Assembly (NCBI RefSeq): GCF_003047285.1 | Contig: NZ_PZYX01000001.1 | Coordinates: 434,001-498,000, forward strand | From: Nocardioides allogilvus | Lineage (GTDB): Bacteria; Actinomycetota; Actinomycetes; Propionibacteriales; Nocardioidaceae | Length of the DNA stretch: 64,000 nucleotides | Reading direction: 5' to 3' | Shown here: positions 16,854 through 24,390 of the stretch, in pieces | How the letters are laid out: every line of letters begins with the position of its first letter | Position numbering within the stretch: position 1 is the first letter of the stretch | Notes under the pieces: model-generated | What the model was told of the DNA's origin: nothing | Seen by the model: the letters and a program-made list of their open reading frames with translations, nothing else | Databases searched by the model: none | Position numbers and translations under genes: made by a program

Positions 16854-18362
16854 ATGTCACCCCTCGCAACCCATCGAAAAGTCCTGCGCCCCCACCTGCT
16901 CAAGGTCCTCGTCGGCGCCCTCGCCTTCAGCGTCGTCGCCGGCCTGCCGCTCGTCCTGGGAGGCGCCGGCTCGCTGGCGCCCGTGTCGGCCACGAGCAGC
17001 TATGGCATCTGGTCCGACTCCGTCGAGCCCCCTGTGCCCGCTGTCGATGACCCCTCGAGCGTGACGCTCGGTGTCGAGTTCGCCAGCGACACCGGCGGTG
17101 TGGTCAAGGCGATCCAGTACTACGGCACGTCCGCCAACACCGGCCAGCACGTCGGTCAGCTCTGGGGACCCCGCGGCGGCCTGCTCGCCTCGGTGAAGTT
17201 CACCAACACCACGACCCGTGGCTGGCGGACCGCGCGGTTCACGAAGCCCGTGAAGATCCGCCCCGGCGTCCGCTACATCGCCTCCTACCGGGCCCCGAAC
17301 GGTCGCCACGCGATCGACCGGGACAGCCTGGGCGGCGGCAGGACCGTCTCCACCAGGGACCTCACGGCCTTCCGCGGCACCTACCTCGCCGGCACCGGTC
17401 GTCCCACCCGCACGGTGAACGACTCGAACTACTTCGTGGACGTCGTCTTCAGGCCGCGCAAGGCGACCACGAAGACCTCGACGCCGACCCCCGCGCCCAC
17501 CGCCACGACGTCGCCCACGGCGACCTCGACGCCCACCCCGACCACCTCGCCGACCGCGACGACGTCGCCGACCGCGATGACGTCGCCGACCGCGACGACG
17601 TCACCCACGGCGACCCAGCCCGCTGGCGGCTGCGTCCGGCCGGACGCGAGCAACACCGGGCACACCGGGACACCGACCGGCTACACCGGCAGCACGTTCG
17701 TGACCACGCCGGGCACCGTGATCGACGGCAAGACCATCACCGGCACCTTGACCATCGCTGCGCCCAACGTGACGATCCGCAACAGCCGCGTCACGGACCT
17801 GATCCTGGTCACCCGCAGCGGTACCGATGCCCTGATCAGCCATGTCTCCGCCGAAGGCGGGGTGGCGGTCTCGTCAGCCCATCGTGCAGTCGTCGAGTAC
17901 ACAGAACTCGGCAATGCGAACGGTGACGACAGCCTGCACGTCACCTCCGACGACGGGGTCTTCATCGACGGGGTCACGATCCGCAACAACTGGATCAACG
18001 GCCTGGTGATGGCCGAAGGGGCCCACTACGACGGGCTCCAGGTGCGCGGTGCGAAGAACGTGCTCGTCCAGTGCAACGACTTCGACCTCGGTGCCTGGCA
18101 GTTCGAGTACAACGCCGCGATCTACTTCGAGAACGACAACGGCGGCTACTCCGGCGCCCGCGTCATCGACAACTGGATCCTCGGCGGCGCGTTCAACCTG
18201 ATGCTGGGTCACGCGTCCGGCGGCGGCGCCGTGCTCACGGGCAACCGCGTCGGCGGCGACTACCACTGGGACATCTGCCGCGCTGACAGTGCGGCCGCGA
18301 AGCCCGCGGTGCAGACCGGCAACACCTACCTCAACGGCGACCCGGTCGTCCCGTGCCCGTGA
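16854..18362 (+). CDS. Secreted DUF4082 - Thr/Pro linker - parallel beta-helix protein
   Basis: A 502-residue exported protein. A signal peptide (LLKVLVGALAFSVVAGLPLVL) precedes a DUF4082 beta-sandwich domain at about residues 45-200 (SVTLGVEFASDTGGVVKAIQ, GQHVGQLWGPRGGLLASV), often seen in secreted carbohydrate-active proteins. A low-complexity Thr/Ser/Pro linker spans about residues 202-257. The C-terminal 240 residues form a right-handed parallel beta-helix (VTIRNSRVTDLIL, DGVFIDGVTIRNNWINGL, HYDGLQVRGAKNVLVQCN). The helix domain is clearly paralogous to the protein at 46132-47004. GGAGTTTCC before the ATG is a weak ribosome site. Possibly a glycan-binding or lyase-like surface protein; catalytic residues were not identified. 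Confidence 0.87.
   Translation: MSPLATHRKVLRPHLLKVLVGALAFSVVAGLPLVLGGAGSLAPVSATSSYGIWSDSVEPPVPAVDDPSSVTLGVEFASDTGGVVKAIQYYGTSANTGQHVGQLWGPRGGLLASVKFTNTTTRGWRTARFTKPVKIRPGVRYIASYRAPNGRHAIDRDSLGGGRTVSTRDLTAFRGTYLAGTGRPTRTVNDSNYFVDVVFRPRKATTKTSTPTPAPTATTSPTATSTPTPTTSPTATTSPTAMTSPTATTSPTATQPAGGCVRPDASNTGHTGTPTGYTGSTFVTTPGTVIDGKTITGTLTIAAPNVTIRNSRVTDLILVTRSGTDALISHVSAEGGVAVSSAHRAVVEYTELGNANGDDSLHVTSDDGVFIDGVTIRNNWINGLVMAEGAHYDGLQVRGAKNVLVQCNDFDLGAWQFEYNAAIYFENDNGGYSGARVIDNWILGGAFNLMLGHASGGGAVLTGNRVGGDYHWDICRADSAAAKPAVQTGNTYLNGDPVVPCP
17500..17620 (+). repeat. Thr/Ser/Pro linker-coding repeat
   Basis: Imperfect tandem repeats of about 15 bases encoding TATTSP-type units (TSPTA and TATTSPTAMTSP variants). 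They form the flexible linker between the DUF4082 and beta-helix domains. A variable number of units between strains would be expected for such a tract. Confidence 0.8.
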
Positions 18363-18370
18363 CGGCCTGA

Positions 18371-18406
18371 CCTGGGAGCACTGGCCCGCGGGTCAGTGCT
18401 CCCAGG
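18371..18406. terminator. Bidirectional terminator hairpin
   Basis: A perfect 13-bp stem, CCTGGGAGCACTG/CAGTGCTCCCAGG, with a 10-base GC loop, placed between convergent genes. The right arm also encodes the last codons of the Stealth fusion protein. No T-tract. Confidence 0.75.
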
Positions 18407-21023
18407 GGGCGGCGAGCGGGAAGTAGTCCTCGAGGAAGTCCGCGAGCATCGCGTCGACGGCCTCGGCATCGACCGCGAAGTCGTGGTGGTCGCCGACGCA
18501 GAAGAAGTCGTGGTCGCGGGCCCTCAGCTGCTTGAGCTGCCGCTCGACGCGCGCGTTGCTGAGGTCGACGAACGCGTGCTCGGCGGTGGCTGCGAAGGCG
18601 CGGCCGGTGAGCAGGCCGTAGTGCTGCGCCAGGCTGGACAGCAGTGAGACGTCGCTGCTACTGCGGAAGGGGGCGCGCGCCGTACGCGCCAACGCCTCGG
18701 GGAAGCGCTCCTCGATCTCGGTGAGCACCGAGACCCGCTGCGGGTGGGGCGAGTGCGCCATCACCTGGGTGATCTCGACGCCGAACGCCTCCTCGAGGAG
18801 AGCCCGGTTGTTGGCGGCGGCGGTCAGGAACGGCTTGTCGGCGGCTCCCGGGAGCCCGATCGTGGTGGTTCCGACGAAGGCCGCAGCGGCGCCGCCGGGG
18901 GAGAAGAACTGCTCGGGTCGCGTCGGTCGCCCGAGGAAGACGTCGTCGTTGACGTAGACGAAGTGCTCGGCCAGGCCGGCGATCTTGTGCAGCGAGGTCT
19001 CGATCGCCTGCGAGTTGAAGGTCGGCAACGCGTCGGCCGGGAGAATGTCGCGGTGGTCGACCAGCGTGATGCGCGGGTCGTCCTTCAACCAACCCGGGCG
19101 CTGGCCGGCGGTGACCACGAAGACCTGGCGCACCCACGGTGCGAAGAGGTGGAGGCTGCGCAGCGAGTAGCGCAGCTCGTCACGACTGCGGAACCTCGCC
19201 TGCCCGGCCGACTCCTTGCGGGCATCGGCGCCCTCGCGGGCGACGCGAGCGGCGTTCCACTCGGGGTCGTCGCCGTCGACCCAGGTGTAGACCGCGTCGA
19301 TCGGGAAGGCCACGTCGAAGGGAGTCGGCGCCGCCATCAGCTGCAGCGTCGGCACGGTGACACCCGCGACGGCGACCTGCGTGGTGGGCGTGCCCGGCGG
19401 GACCTGCTGCGTCCAGCGGTTGGGTCGCGGGGCGACGAGGGTGCCGTCGGGGAGCCGGTCCCAGAACTCGATCTCGACCCCGGCGTCCTCGCCGAGGTAG
19501 GAGCGCCGGCCCTCGCTGCGCGGCCAGGGCTCGAGCACGACCCGGTTGGGCGCCGCGTTGTGGAGTACGGCGACGAGGTCACGAGCAGGCAGGCGGCGCA
19601 CGGGCCAGCCGCGATCGCCGGGATCGAGCAGCGAGAAGTGGTCGGGCACCTCGGCGAGCGCGGCCAGGACCGCGGACCGGTGTGGCGCCGGCACGACGAC
19701 GGTCGGTGCGGGGCGGTCGTGGGTCGGGATGACGAACCAGCCCTCGCCGGCGCGGTCCGCGGCGCCGATCGCCAGGCGGAGCGCCTCCGCGCGGGCCTCG
19801 ATCGGGGTGATCGCCGGGACCTTGATCGGCACCCCCTCGCGGGTGAACGGGGCTGCGGTGGTGGGTGCGGCGACGTCGGACCCGACGACCCGGGTGAAGA
19901 GCGCCTCCCACTCCGCGGCGATCGCGTCGGCGTCGTAGCGCCGCGAGGCCGCGAGCGCGCCCTCGCCGAGGCGTGCCAGGAGGTCGGGGTCGCTGGCCAG
20001 CGAGTGCAGCGCGGCAGCGAGCCCGGCCTTGGCGCCGGCTCCGACGAGGAGCCCGCTGACGTCGTGCTCGACGAGCTCGCGCGGGCCCGAGGGACAGTCG
20101 TAGGTGACGACGGGGACGCCCGCCGACATCGCCTCCTGGGCGACGAGCGGGAAGCCCTCGGTCTTCGACGACATCGCGCAGATCGCGGCCTGCGCCCATT
20201 CGGGTGCCATGTCCGCGACGGCGCCGGGGAGCTCGACCCGGTCGGCGAGGCCAGCCTTGGCGGCGTGCGCGATGAGCTCCGGTCGCAGCGGGCCGTCGCC
20301 CAGGATGCGCAGCCGCCAGCCGGGGAGGTCGCCCGCGACCTGCTCGAAGGCACGCAGCAGGTGGATGAACTGCTTCTCCGGCACGATCCGGCCGGCCGTG
20401 ACGATCGTCCGCGACGTCAGGTCGGAGCGGGGCTGCGGGGCGACGGGCAGCGGGTTGGGCATGACGACGATCTCGGGCGCGACGGTGCCGAGCTCGGCGC
20501 GCAGCCAGTCGGCGGTCGAGCGGGTGAGCAGCGCGACCGCGGCGACACGCGGCGCGAAGGCGAGCAGCGGCTCCATGCCGCCGACGCGGTCGGCCGAGGA
20601 GCGGTGCTCCTGGTGGAGCACCTTCGTGCCGGCCGGCAGGAGCTGCACGGCCGCGGCCATCAGGGCCGGCGTGACGGTGACGACGAGGTCCACGTCCAGG
20701 TCGGCCAGCGCGGACATCCCCTCGTCGGTCAGCTCGGAGAACTGGCCGTCCCACCGCTTCGGCACCAGGCGCGAGGGGCGCTTGGCGCGGGGGTCGTCAC
20801 CCCGGGCGTCGACCAGGTGGTCGACCCCGACCGCGGGGTCGATCGGGTAGTGCGGGGAGTCGGCGCTGCGGGTGACGGAGACGAGGCGTACGTCGACGTT
20901 CCCCCGTCGCGCGAGCGCGTTGGCCTGCGTGATGGCCGACCTCGACGTACCGCCCATGCCGTCCAGGTTGAACACGAGGAACGCCACCGACAGGAGGCTG
21001 GAGCGGCGCAGGGCGAACTTCAC
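18393..21023 (-). CDS. GT4 glycosyltransferase - Stealth phosphotransferase fusion
   Basis: An 876-residue bifunctional protein. Residues about 10-380 are a GT4/GT-B glycosyltransferase (FNLDGMGGTSRSAITQANAL; donor-site SSKTEGFPLVAQEAMSAGVP). Residues about 570-876 carry the Stealth regions: CR1 IDAVYTWVDGDDPEW, CR2 SRDELRYSLRSL and FVYVNDDVFLGRP, CR3 MAHSPHPQRVSVL, CR4 CVGDHHDF. Stealth proteins transfer hexose-1-phosphate to build phosphodiester-linked surface polysaccharides. The fusion could therefore add a sugar and a sugar-phosphate to one chain. A TAGGGT box at 21030-21035 lies 6 bases before the GTG (probably leaderless). Confidence 0.93.
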   Translation of the reverse strand: MKFALRRSSLLSVAFLVFNLDGMGGTSRSAITQANALARRGNVDVRLVSVTRSADSPHYPIDPAVGVDHLVDARGDDPRAKRPSRLVPKRWDGQFSELTDEGMSALADLDVDLVVTVTPALMAAAVQLLPAGTKVLHQEHRSSADRVGGMEPLLAFAPRVAAVALLTRSTADWLRAELGTVAPEIVVMPNPLPVAPQPRSDLTSRTIVTAGRIVPEKQFIHLLRAFEQVAGDLPGWRLRILGDGPLRPELIAHAAKAGLADRVELPGAVADMAPEWAQAAICAMSSKTEGFPLVAQEAMSAGVPVVTYDCPSGPRELVEHDVSGLLVGAGAKAGLAAALHSLASDPDLLARLGEGALAASRRYDADAIAAEWEALFTRVVGSDVAAPTTAAPFTREGVPIKVPAITPIEARAEALRLAIGAADRAGEGWFVIPTHDRPAPTVVVPAPHRSAVLAALAEVPDHFSLLDPGDRGWPVRRLPARDLVAVLHNAAPNRVVLEPWPRSEGRRSYLGEDAGVEIEFWDRLPDGTLVAPRPNRWTQQVPPGTPTTQVAVAGVTVPTLQLMAAPTPFDVAFPIDAVYTWVDGDDPEWNAARVAREGADARKESAGQARFRSRDELRYSLRSLHLFAPWVRQVFVVTAGQRPGWLKDDPRITLVDHRDILPADALPTFNSQAIETSLHKIAGLAEHFVYVNDDVFLGRPTRPEQFFSPGGAAAAFVGTTTIGLPGAADKPFLTAAANNRALLEEAFGVEITQVMAHSPHPQRVSVLTEIEERFPEALARTARAPFRSSSDVSLLSSLAQHYGLLTGRAFAATAEHAFVDLSNARVERQLKQLRARDHDFFCVGDHHDFAVDAEAVDAMLADFLEDYFPLAAPWEH

Positions 21024-21040
21024 GCCGCAACCCTAGGGCG

Positions 21041-21607
21041 TCAGAATCCGGAGACGCCCTCGCCGCCGCCGGCCTGCTCGTCGAAGTTCTCCTGCTCGAG
21101 CAGGTGCAGCACCGGGACGCCGAGCTTGCGGCGCGCGCGGGAGGTCCAGTCGACGTGGAAGAACTCGGCGACGAGGTGGGGTCTCGTCAGCACGATGACC
21201 TCACGGGCGTCGACCTCGCTCACCTTGGCGACCAGCGCGTCGACCGGCGGCTCGGAGGTCACGGCGCCGGTGGCCCGGCCCCCGGCGGTCTCGATCGACT
21301 TCAGGGTGGTGGCGAGGTCCTTCGCGGAGCGGTCGCGACACTCCTCGCGCACCGCCTCGAGATCGACGTCGCTCATCACCATCGCCGGCGCGGCCATCAC
21401 GTCGCCCGCGCCGAGCGTGCCGAGCGAGGCCTCGATCCGCGCCGACGCGTCCTCGAGGGGGAGGAGGACGTGGTAGACGACCTGGTCCTCGATGTCGCTG
21501 TGCAGCGAACGCACCTGCGTCGCGTCACCCGCGGACATGGCTGCCTCGACCAGCAGGACCACGTCGTAGGTGCCGACGCCATCGTTGATGTTGTCACTCA
21601 TTGTCAT
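21041..21607 (-). CDS. Hypothetical protein, possibly Usp/Rossmann-like
   Basis: A protein of about 188 residues (start ATG at 21607, or 21601 two codons in) with no family I can name. It alternates beta and alpha text, with YDVVLLVEAAMSAGDATQ at the start and VIVLTRPHLVAEFFHVDW near the end, which recalls small alpha/beta nucleotide-binding folds such as universal stress proteins. A conserved end, RKLGVPVLHLLEQENF, is seen. The start overlaps the stop of the LigC gene by up to 14 bases, so translation is probably coupled to the ligase. Cytoplasmic; function unknown. Confidence 0.75.
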   Translation of the reverse strand: MTMSDNINDGVGTYDVVLLVEAAMSAGDATQVRSLHSDIEDQVVYHVLLPLEDASARIEASLGTLGAGDVMAAPAMVMSDVDLEAVREECRDRSAKDLATTLKSIETAGGRATGAVTSEPPVDALVAKVSEVDAREVIVLTRPHLVAEFFHVDWTSRARRKLGVPVLHLLEQENFDEQAGGGEGVSGF

Positions 21608-22700
21608 CGCCCCTTGCTCCATTGTCGGCCCCACTCAAGACTCTAGCGAGGTCATAGCTCACCGGCTCCTCGAGCTGTTCGTAGCCGCACGACTCCGGGT
21701 CGCGGTCGTCGCGCCAGCGCTTGAACTGGGCGGTGTGGCGGAAGCGCCGGCCCTCCATGTGGTCGTACTTCACCTCCAGCACACGCTCGGGACGCAGCGG
21801 CGTGAAGCCGAGGTCCTTGCCCGCGCTCCAGCGGCTCTGGGTGCCCGGGACGCGGTCGGGATTGGCGGTGAGGAACTCGCTCCACCTGCCCCACGGGTGC
21901 TCCTCGATCGGGCACACCAGCGGCTGCAGCTCCTCGATCAGCTCGGCCCGCCTGGCCGCCGTGAAGCTCGCGCTGACGCCGATGTGCTGCAGCTCGCCAT
22001 CGGCGTACAACCCGAGGAGGAGGCTGCCGAGCAAGGGCTTCTCGGGCGTGGAGGTCTTGTGCTCGCGGTAGCCCGCGACGACGACGTCGGCGGTGCGCTC
22101 GTGCTTGATCTTCAACATCGTGCGGGCATTCGGTTCGTACGGCGCCCGCAGGGGCTTCGCCATGACGCCGTCGAGCCCGGCGCCCTCGAAGTCCTCGAAC
22201 CACTGCTCGGCCTCCTGCGGATCGCGGGTCGTCCGGGTCAGGAAGCACGGGCCGGTCAGTCCGTGCAGCGCCTCGGTCATCGCCTGTCGCCGCCCCTCGA
22301 AGGGCCGGTCGAGGAAGGACTGGTCGCCGAGTGCGAGCAGGTCGAAGGCGACGAAGCCCGCGGGAGTCTTCTCCGCGAGCATGTCGACGCGGCTCTTGGC
22401 CGGGTGGATGCGCTCCTGCAGCACCTCGAACTCGAGGCGGTCACCGATCGCGACGAAGAGCTCGCCGTCGAGCACGATCCGCTCGGGGAGCTGCTCCTTG
22501 ATCGCGGCCACGACCTCGGGGAAGTAGCGCGTCAGCGGCTTGGTGTTGCGGCTGGTGAGCTCGACCTCGTCGCCGTCGCGGAAGACCAGGCAGCGGAAGC
22601 CGTCCCACTTCGGCTCGAAGGAGTAGTCGCCGGAGGTGGGCACGCCCTTGACGGACTTGGCGAGCATCGGCTGGACGGGTGGCATCACGGGCAGGTCCAC
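21594..22700 (-). CDS. ligC: ATP-dependent DNA ligase (LigC type)
   Basis: A 368-residue ATP-dependent ligase with nucleotidyltransferase and OB-fold domains only. Motif I is EPKWDGFR, with the adenylated Lys; motif III region is FVAFDLLALGD; motif IV/V text is EGAGLDGVMAKPL and RTMLKIKHERTADVVVAGY. The length matches mycobacterial LigC, a backup ligase in repair. A TAGGGT box at 22708-22713 lies 7 bases before the GTG at 22700, supporting that start over the ATG five codons in. It overlaps the small downstream gene and lies beside tRNA-Gln. Confidence 0.93.
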   Translation of the reverse strand: MDLPVMPPVQPMLAKSVKGVPTSGDYSFEPKWDGFRCLVFRDGDEVELTSRNTKPLTRYFPEVVAAIKEQLPERIVLDGELFVAIGDRLEFEVLQERIHPAKSRVDMLAEKTPAGFVAFDLLALGDQSFLDRPFEGRRQAMTEALHGLTGPCFLTRTTRDPQEAEQWFEDFEGAGLDGVMAKPLRAPYEPNARTMLKIKHERTADVVVAGYREHKTSTPEKPLLGSLLLGLYADGELQHIGVSASFTAARRAELIEELQPLVCPIEEHPWGRWSEFLTANPDRVPGTQSRWSAGKDLGFTPLRPERVLEVKYDHMEGRRFRHTAQFKRWRDDRDPESCGYEQLEEPVSYDLARVLSGADNGARGDDNE

Positions 22701-22730
22701 GTGCTCGACCCTAGTCCCGTCGAGCCTCGC

Positions 22731-22780
22731 GATCCGTCATACGAACCCGCACCGATGGATGCAGGTTCGTATGACGGATC
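22731..22780. repeat. 17-bp perfect inverted repeat upstream of tRNA-Gln
   Basis: Arms at 22731-22747 and 22764-22780 (GATCCGTCATACGAACC and its exact complement) around a 16-base loop that can add three more pairs. The right arm covers the expected -35 region of the tRNA promoter. It has no T-tract, so it may be a palindromic repeat element or a structured insulator between ligC and the tRNA. Confidence 0.9.
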
Positions 22781-22789
22781 CTGCGGCCT

Positions 22790-22795
22790 TAGGCT
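22790..22795 (+). promoter_or_regulatory. -10 box of tRNA-Gln promoter
   Basis: TAGGCT, 11 bases before the mature tRNA 5' end. The matching -35 would fall at about 22766-22771 (TTCGTA), inside the right arm of the inverted repeat. Confidence 0.55.
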
Positions 22796-22806
22796 TGGCG
22801 CCACAT

Positions 22807-22885
22807 TCCCCGGTTGGTCTGCCGGCAGGGCCCGCCTGACTTTGAATCAGGATTAGCGACGATGGTTCGACTCCATCCCGGGGAG
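22807..22885 (+). tRNA. tRNA-Gln (anticodon UUG)
   Basis: A 79-base cloverleaf. The acceptor stem is TCCCCGG/CCGGGGA with discriminator G; the anticodon arm is CCTGA-CTTTGAA-TCAGG (anticodon TTG, 22842-22844); the T arm is GATGG-TTCGACT-CCATC. CA follows, with no encoded CCA. The nine-base variable region and the D arm are longer than in most tRNA-Gln genes, but the stems pair well. Its 3' end is duplicated downstream at 26083 and, in part, at 27690. Confidence 0.87.
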
Positions 22886-22908
22886 CAAGTAGTTGCAGGT
22901 CAGCGCGG
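22877..22908 (+). repeat. attL-like repeat at the tRNA-Gln 3' end
   Basis: The last 9 bases of the tRNA plus 23 bases of flank match 26083-26114 at 29 of 32 positions, in direct orientation. This is the usual footprint left when a tyrosine-recombinase element integrates at a tRNA 3' end. Confidence 0.65.
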
Positions 22909-23108
22909 TGTGCGCCGACCCGGACCGAGCCGAGCCAGCCCGCTGGCTCCTGAGCACGTCGGCAGAGTGATGTCCAGCGGTGATCAGTTTTCACCCACTG
23001 GCAAGCGCGTCCGCAGTGAGGAGCTTGCTTGCTCGGCGCCGCTGCGGGGCTGTTACCAAACGAACGTGATCCCGTATGCGGTGCTCTCCCTACACCAGTA
23101 GGTCCAGA
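22909..23108. other. Non-coding stretch after the tRNA
   Basis: 200 bases with no convincing gene. It contains a GAGCCAG/CTGGCTC hairpin (22932-22949, 4-base loop) that could terminate tRNA transcription, then a less GC-rich stretch (around 23050-23100) leading to the 3' end of the protease gene. Confidence 0.5.
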
Positions 23109-24269
23109 TCAGAGGCAGCCCTGATCCGCGCCCACCCGCGCCATGCCGGTGAGGTCACCGGCACCGAAGTTGTGGTTGAGGAACGACGAACTGCCGAACA
23201 TGACCTGCTCGGCCCCCTTCGCGTGGCCGAGTCCCAGAGCGTGCAGCTGCTCGTGCAGCATCACTTGGCCCCAGGTGGTGGAGCCGGAGGTGTCGTAGCC
23301 CTGCCTCAGGCTGTGGCCGTTGTCCAGGACGACGTAGCCGCGCACGAACCTGTAGCCGACGTCGCTCCCGGGCGCGGTCTCCTTGACGGACCCGCCTCCG
23401 AGGCCGACGACTCCGCCGGCGAGGTCCGGGACCTGGGCTTCGTTGGCCCAACCGACCGCGATGTCGACATCGGTCGGGTATGCCGTGCCCGTCTTCTCCA
23501 CGTGCTCCGTCTCACCCACGTAGCTGAACGTGAGGCCGGTGTGCTGCGCGATGCGCGCGAACGCTTCCTGCACGTGCGCCTGCGCGTCCGGGTAGCCGCC
23601 GCTCGGGTTGTAGGCCCAGCGGATAGCCGCACAAGGGTTCCACCGTGCACCGCCACGGTTCGCGAAGAGGTACGACCAGTCATCCGGACTGCCGCGGGGT
23701 ACGTCGGCTTCGTCGTCTGGGGGCGGCTCGGGTGCAGGCACGACTGCCTCGGGGGCGGCTACCTCGGGGGCGGCTACCTCGATACGAAACCTGCCTGTCT
23801 TGGCCGCGGCCAGGCCCTGAGCGCGGGGAGCGCGCACCTGGAAGGTCCGCACGCTGGGAGTAGAGCCCGCCGAGATCGTGAAGCGGAAGGATCCCGAGCG
23901 GAGGCTGGCGCGCTTGGCCAGCCGCCTCCAGCCTTGGGGCGTGGCCTCGAGGAGACGGACCGGGCGCGCTCGGGCGATGCTTCGGGACCGGGCCTTGACG
24001 ACACCGATGATCTGGATCCTGGCGTCGCTGTGCACAACGTCGGGGGCAGAAGCGGTGATCGCGCGCGCCCGGCCAGGGAGGGCTGCTCGTGCCCCGGTGG
24101 ACAGGATCGAGTCCCGATACTCCACAGTGCGGAATGGTGCAGGGTCCGCGCGCAAGTCGGTTGCCGTGGCCTTGGGGTCGACGCCGGCGCCGATCGTGCC
24201 CAGGGACAACACAAGGGCGATGATCGCGAGCGTACTCAGGGATTGCCGGGCGAGTGGGGACAGCTTCAT
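23109..24269 (-). CDS. Secreted matrixin-like metalloprotease (metzincin)
   Basis: A 386-residue exported zinc protease. A signal peptide (LARQSLSTLAIIALVLSLG) is followed by a beta-rich module at about residues 75-170 (RPVRLLEATPQGWRRLAKR, FQVRAP), a Pro/Glu-rich linker, and a catalytic domain from about residue 195. The zinc site is HEQLHALGLGH (His339, Glu340, His343, His349), with a Met in EQVMFG as the probable Met-turn. Cys residues in NPCAAI and DQGCL may pair. A start ATG at 24269 gives the full signal peptide. Lies inside the putative tRNA-linked island. Substrate unknown. Confidence 0.92.
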   Translation of the reverse strand: MKLSPLARQSLSTLAIIALVLSLGTIGAGVDPKATATDLRADPAPFRTVEYRDSILSTGARAALPGRARAITASAPDVVHSDARIQIIGVVKARSRSIARARPVRLLEATPQGWRRLAKRASLRSGSFRFTISAGSTPSVRTFQVRAPRAQGLAAAKTGRFRIEVAAPEVAAPEAVVPAPEPPPDDEADVPRGSPDDWSYLFANRGGARWNPCAAIRWAYNPSGGYPDAQAHVQEAFARIAQHTGLTFSYVGETEHVEKTGTAYPTDVDIAVGWANEAQVPDLAGGVVGLGGGSVKETAPGSDVGYRFVRGYVVLDNGHSLRQGYDTSGSTTWGQVMLHEQLHALGLGHAKGAEQVMFGSSSFLNHNFGAGDLTGMARVGADQGCL

Positions 24270-24390
24270 GGTGTGGGTCTCTTTCGGGGTCCGGCCGGGG
24301 CAGGGGCCAGCTCGGGACGGGGGAGGTCATCGGGCGCTCATCGGCCGTGGCACCGGGAAGATGCGGCCGTGGCCGCTCGTTCGGTCGGCG

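Noticed and set aside
17500-17620. Possible CRISPR array
   Set aside because: The repeats are short, contiguous, encode a Thr/Pro linker and have no spacers.
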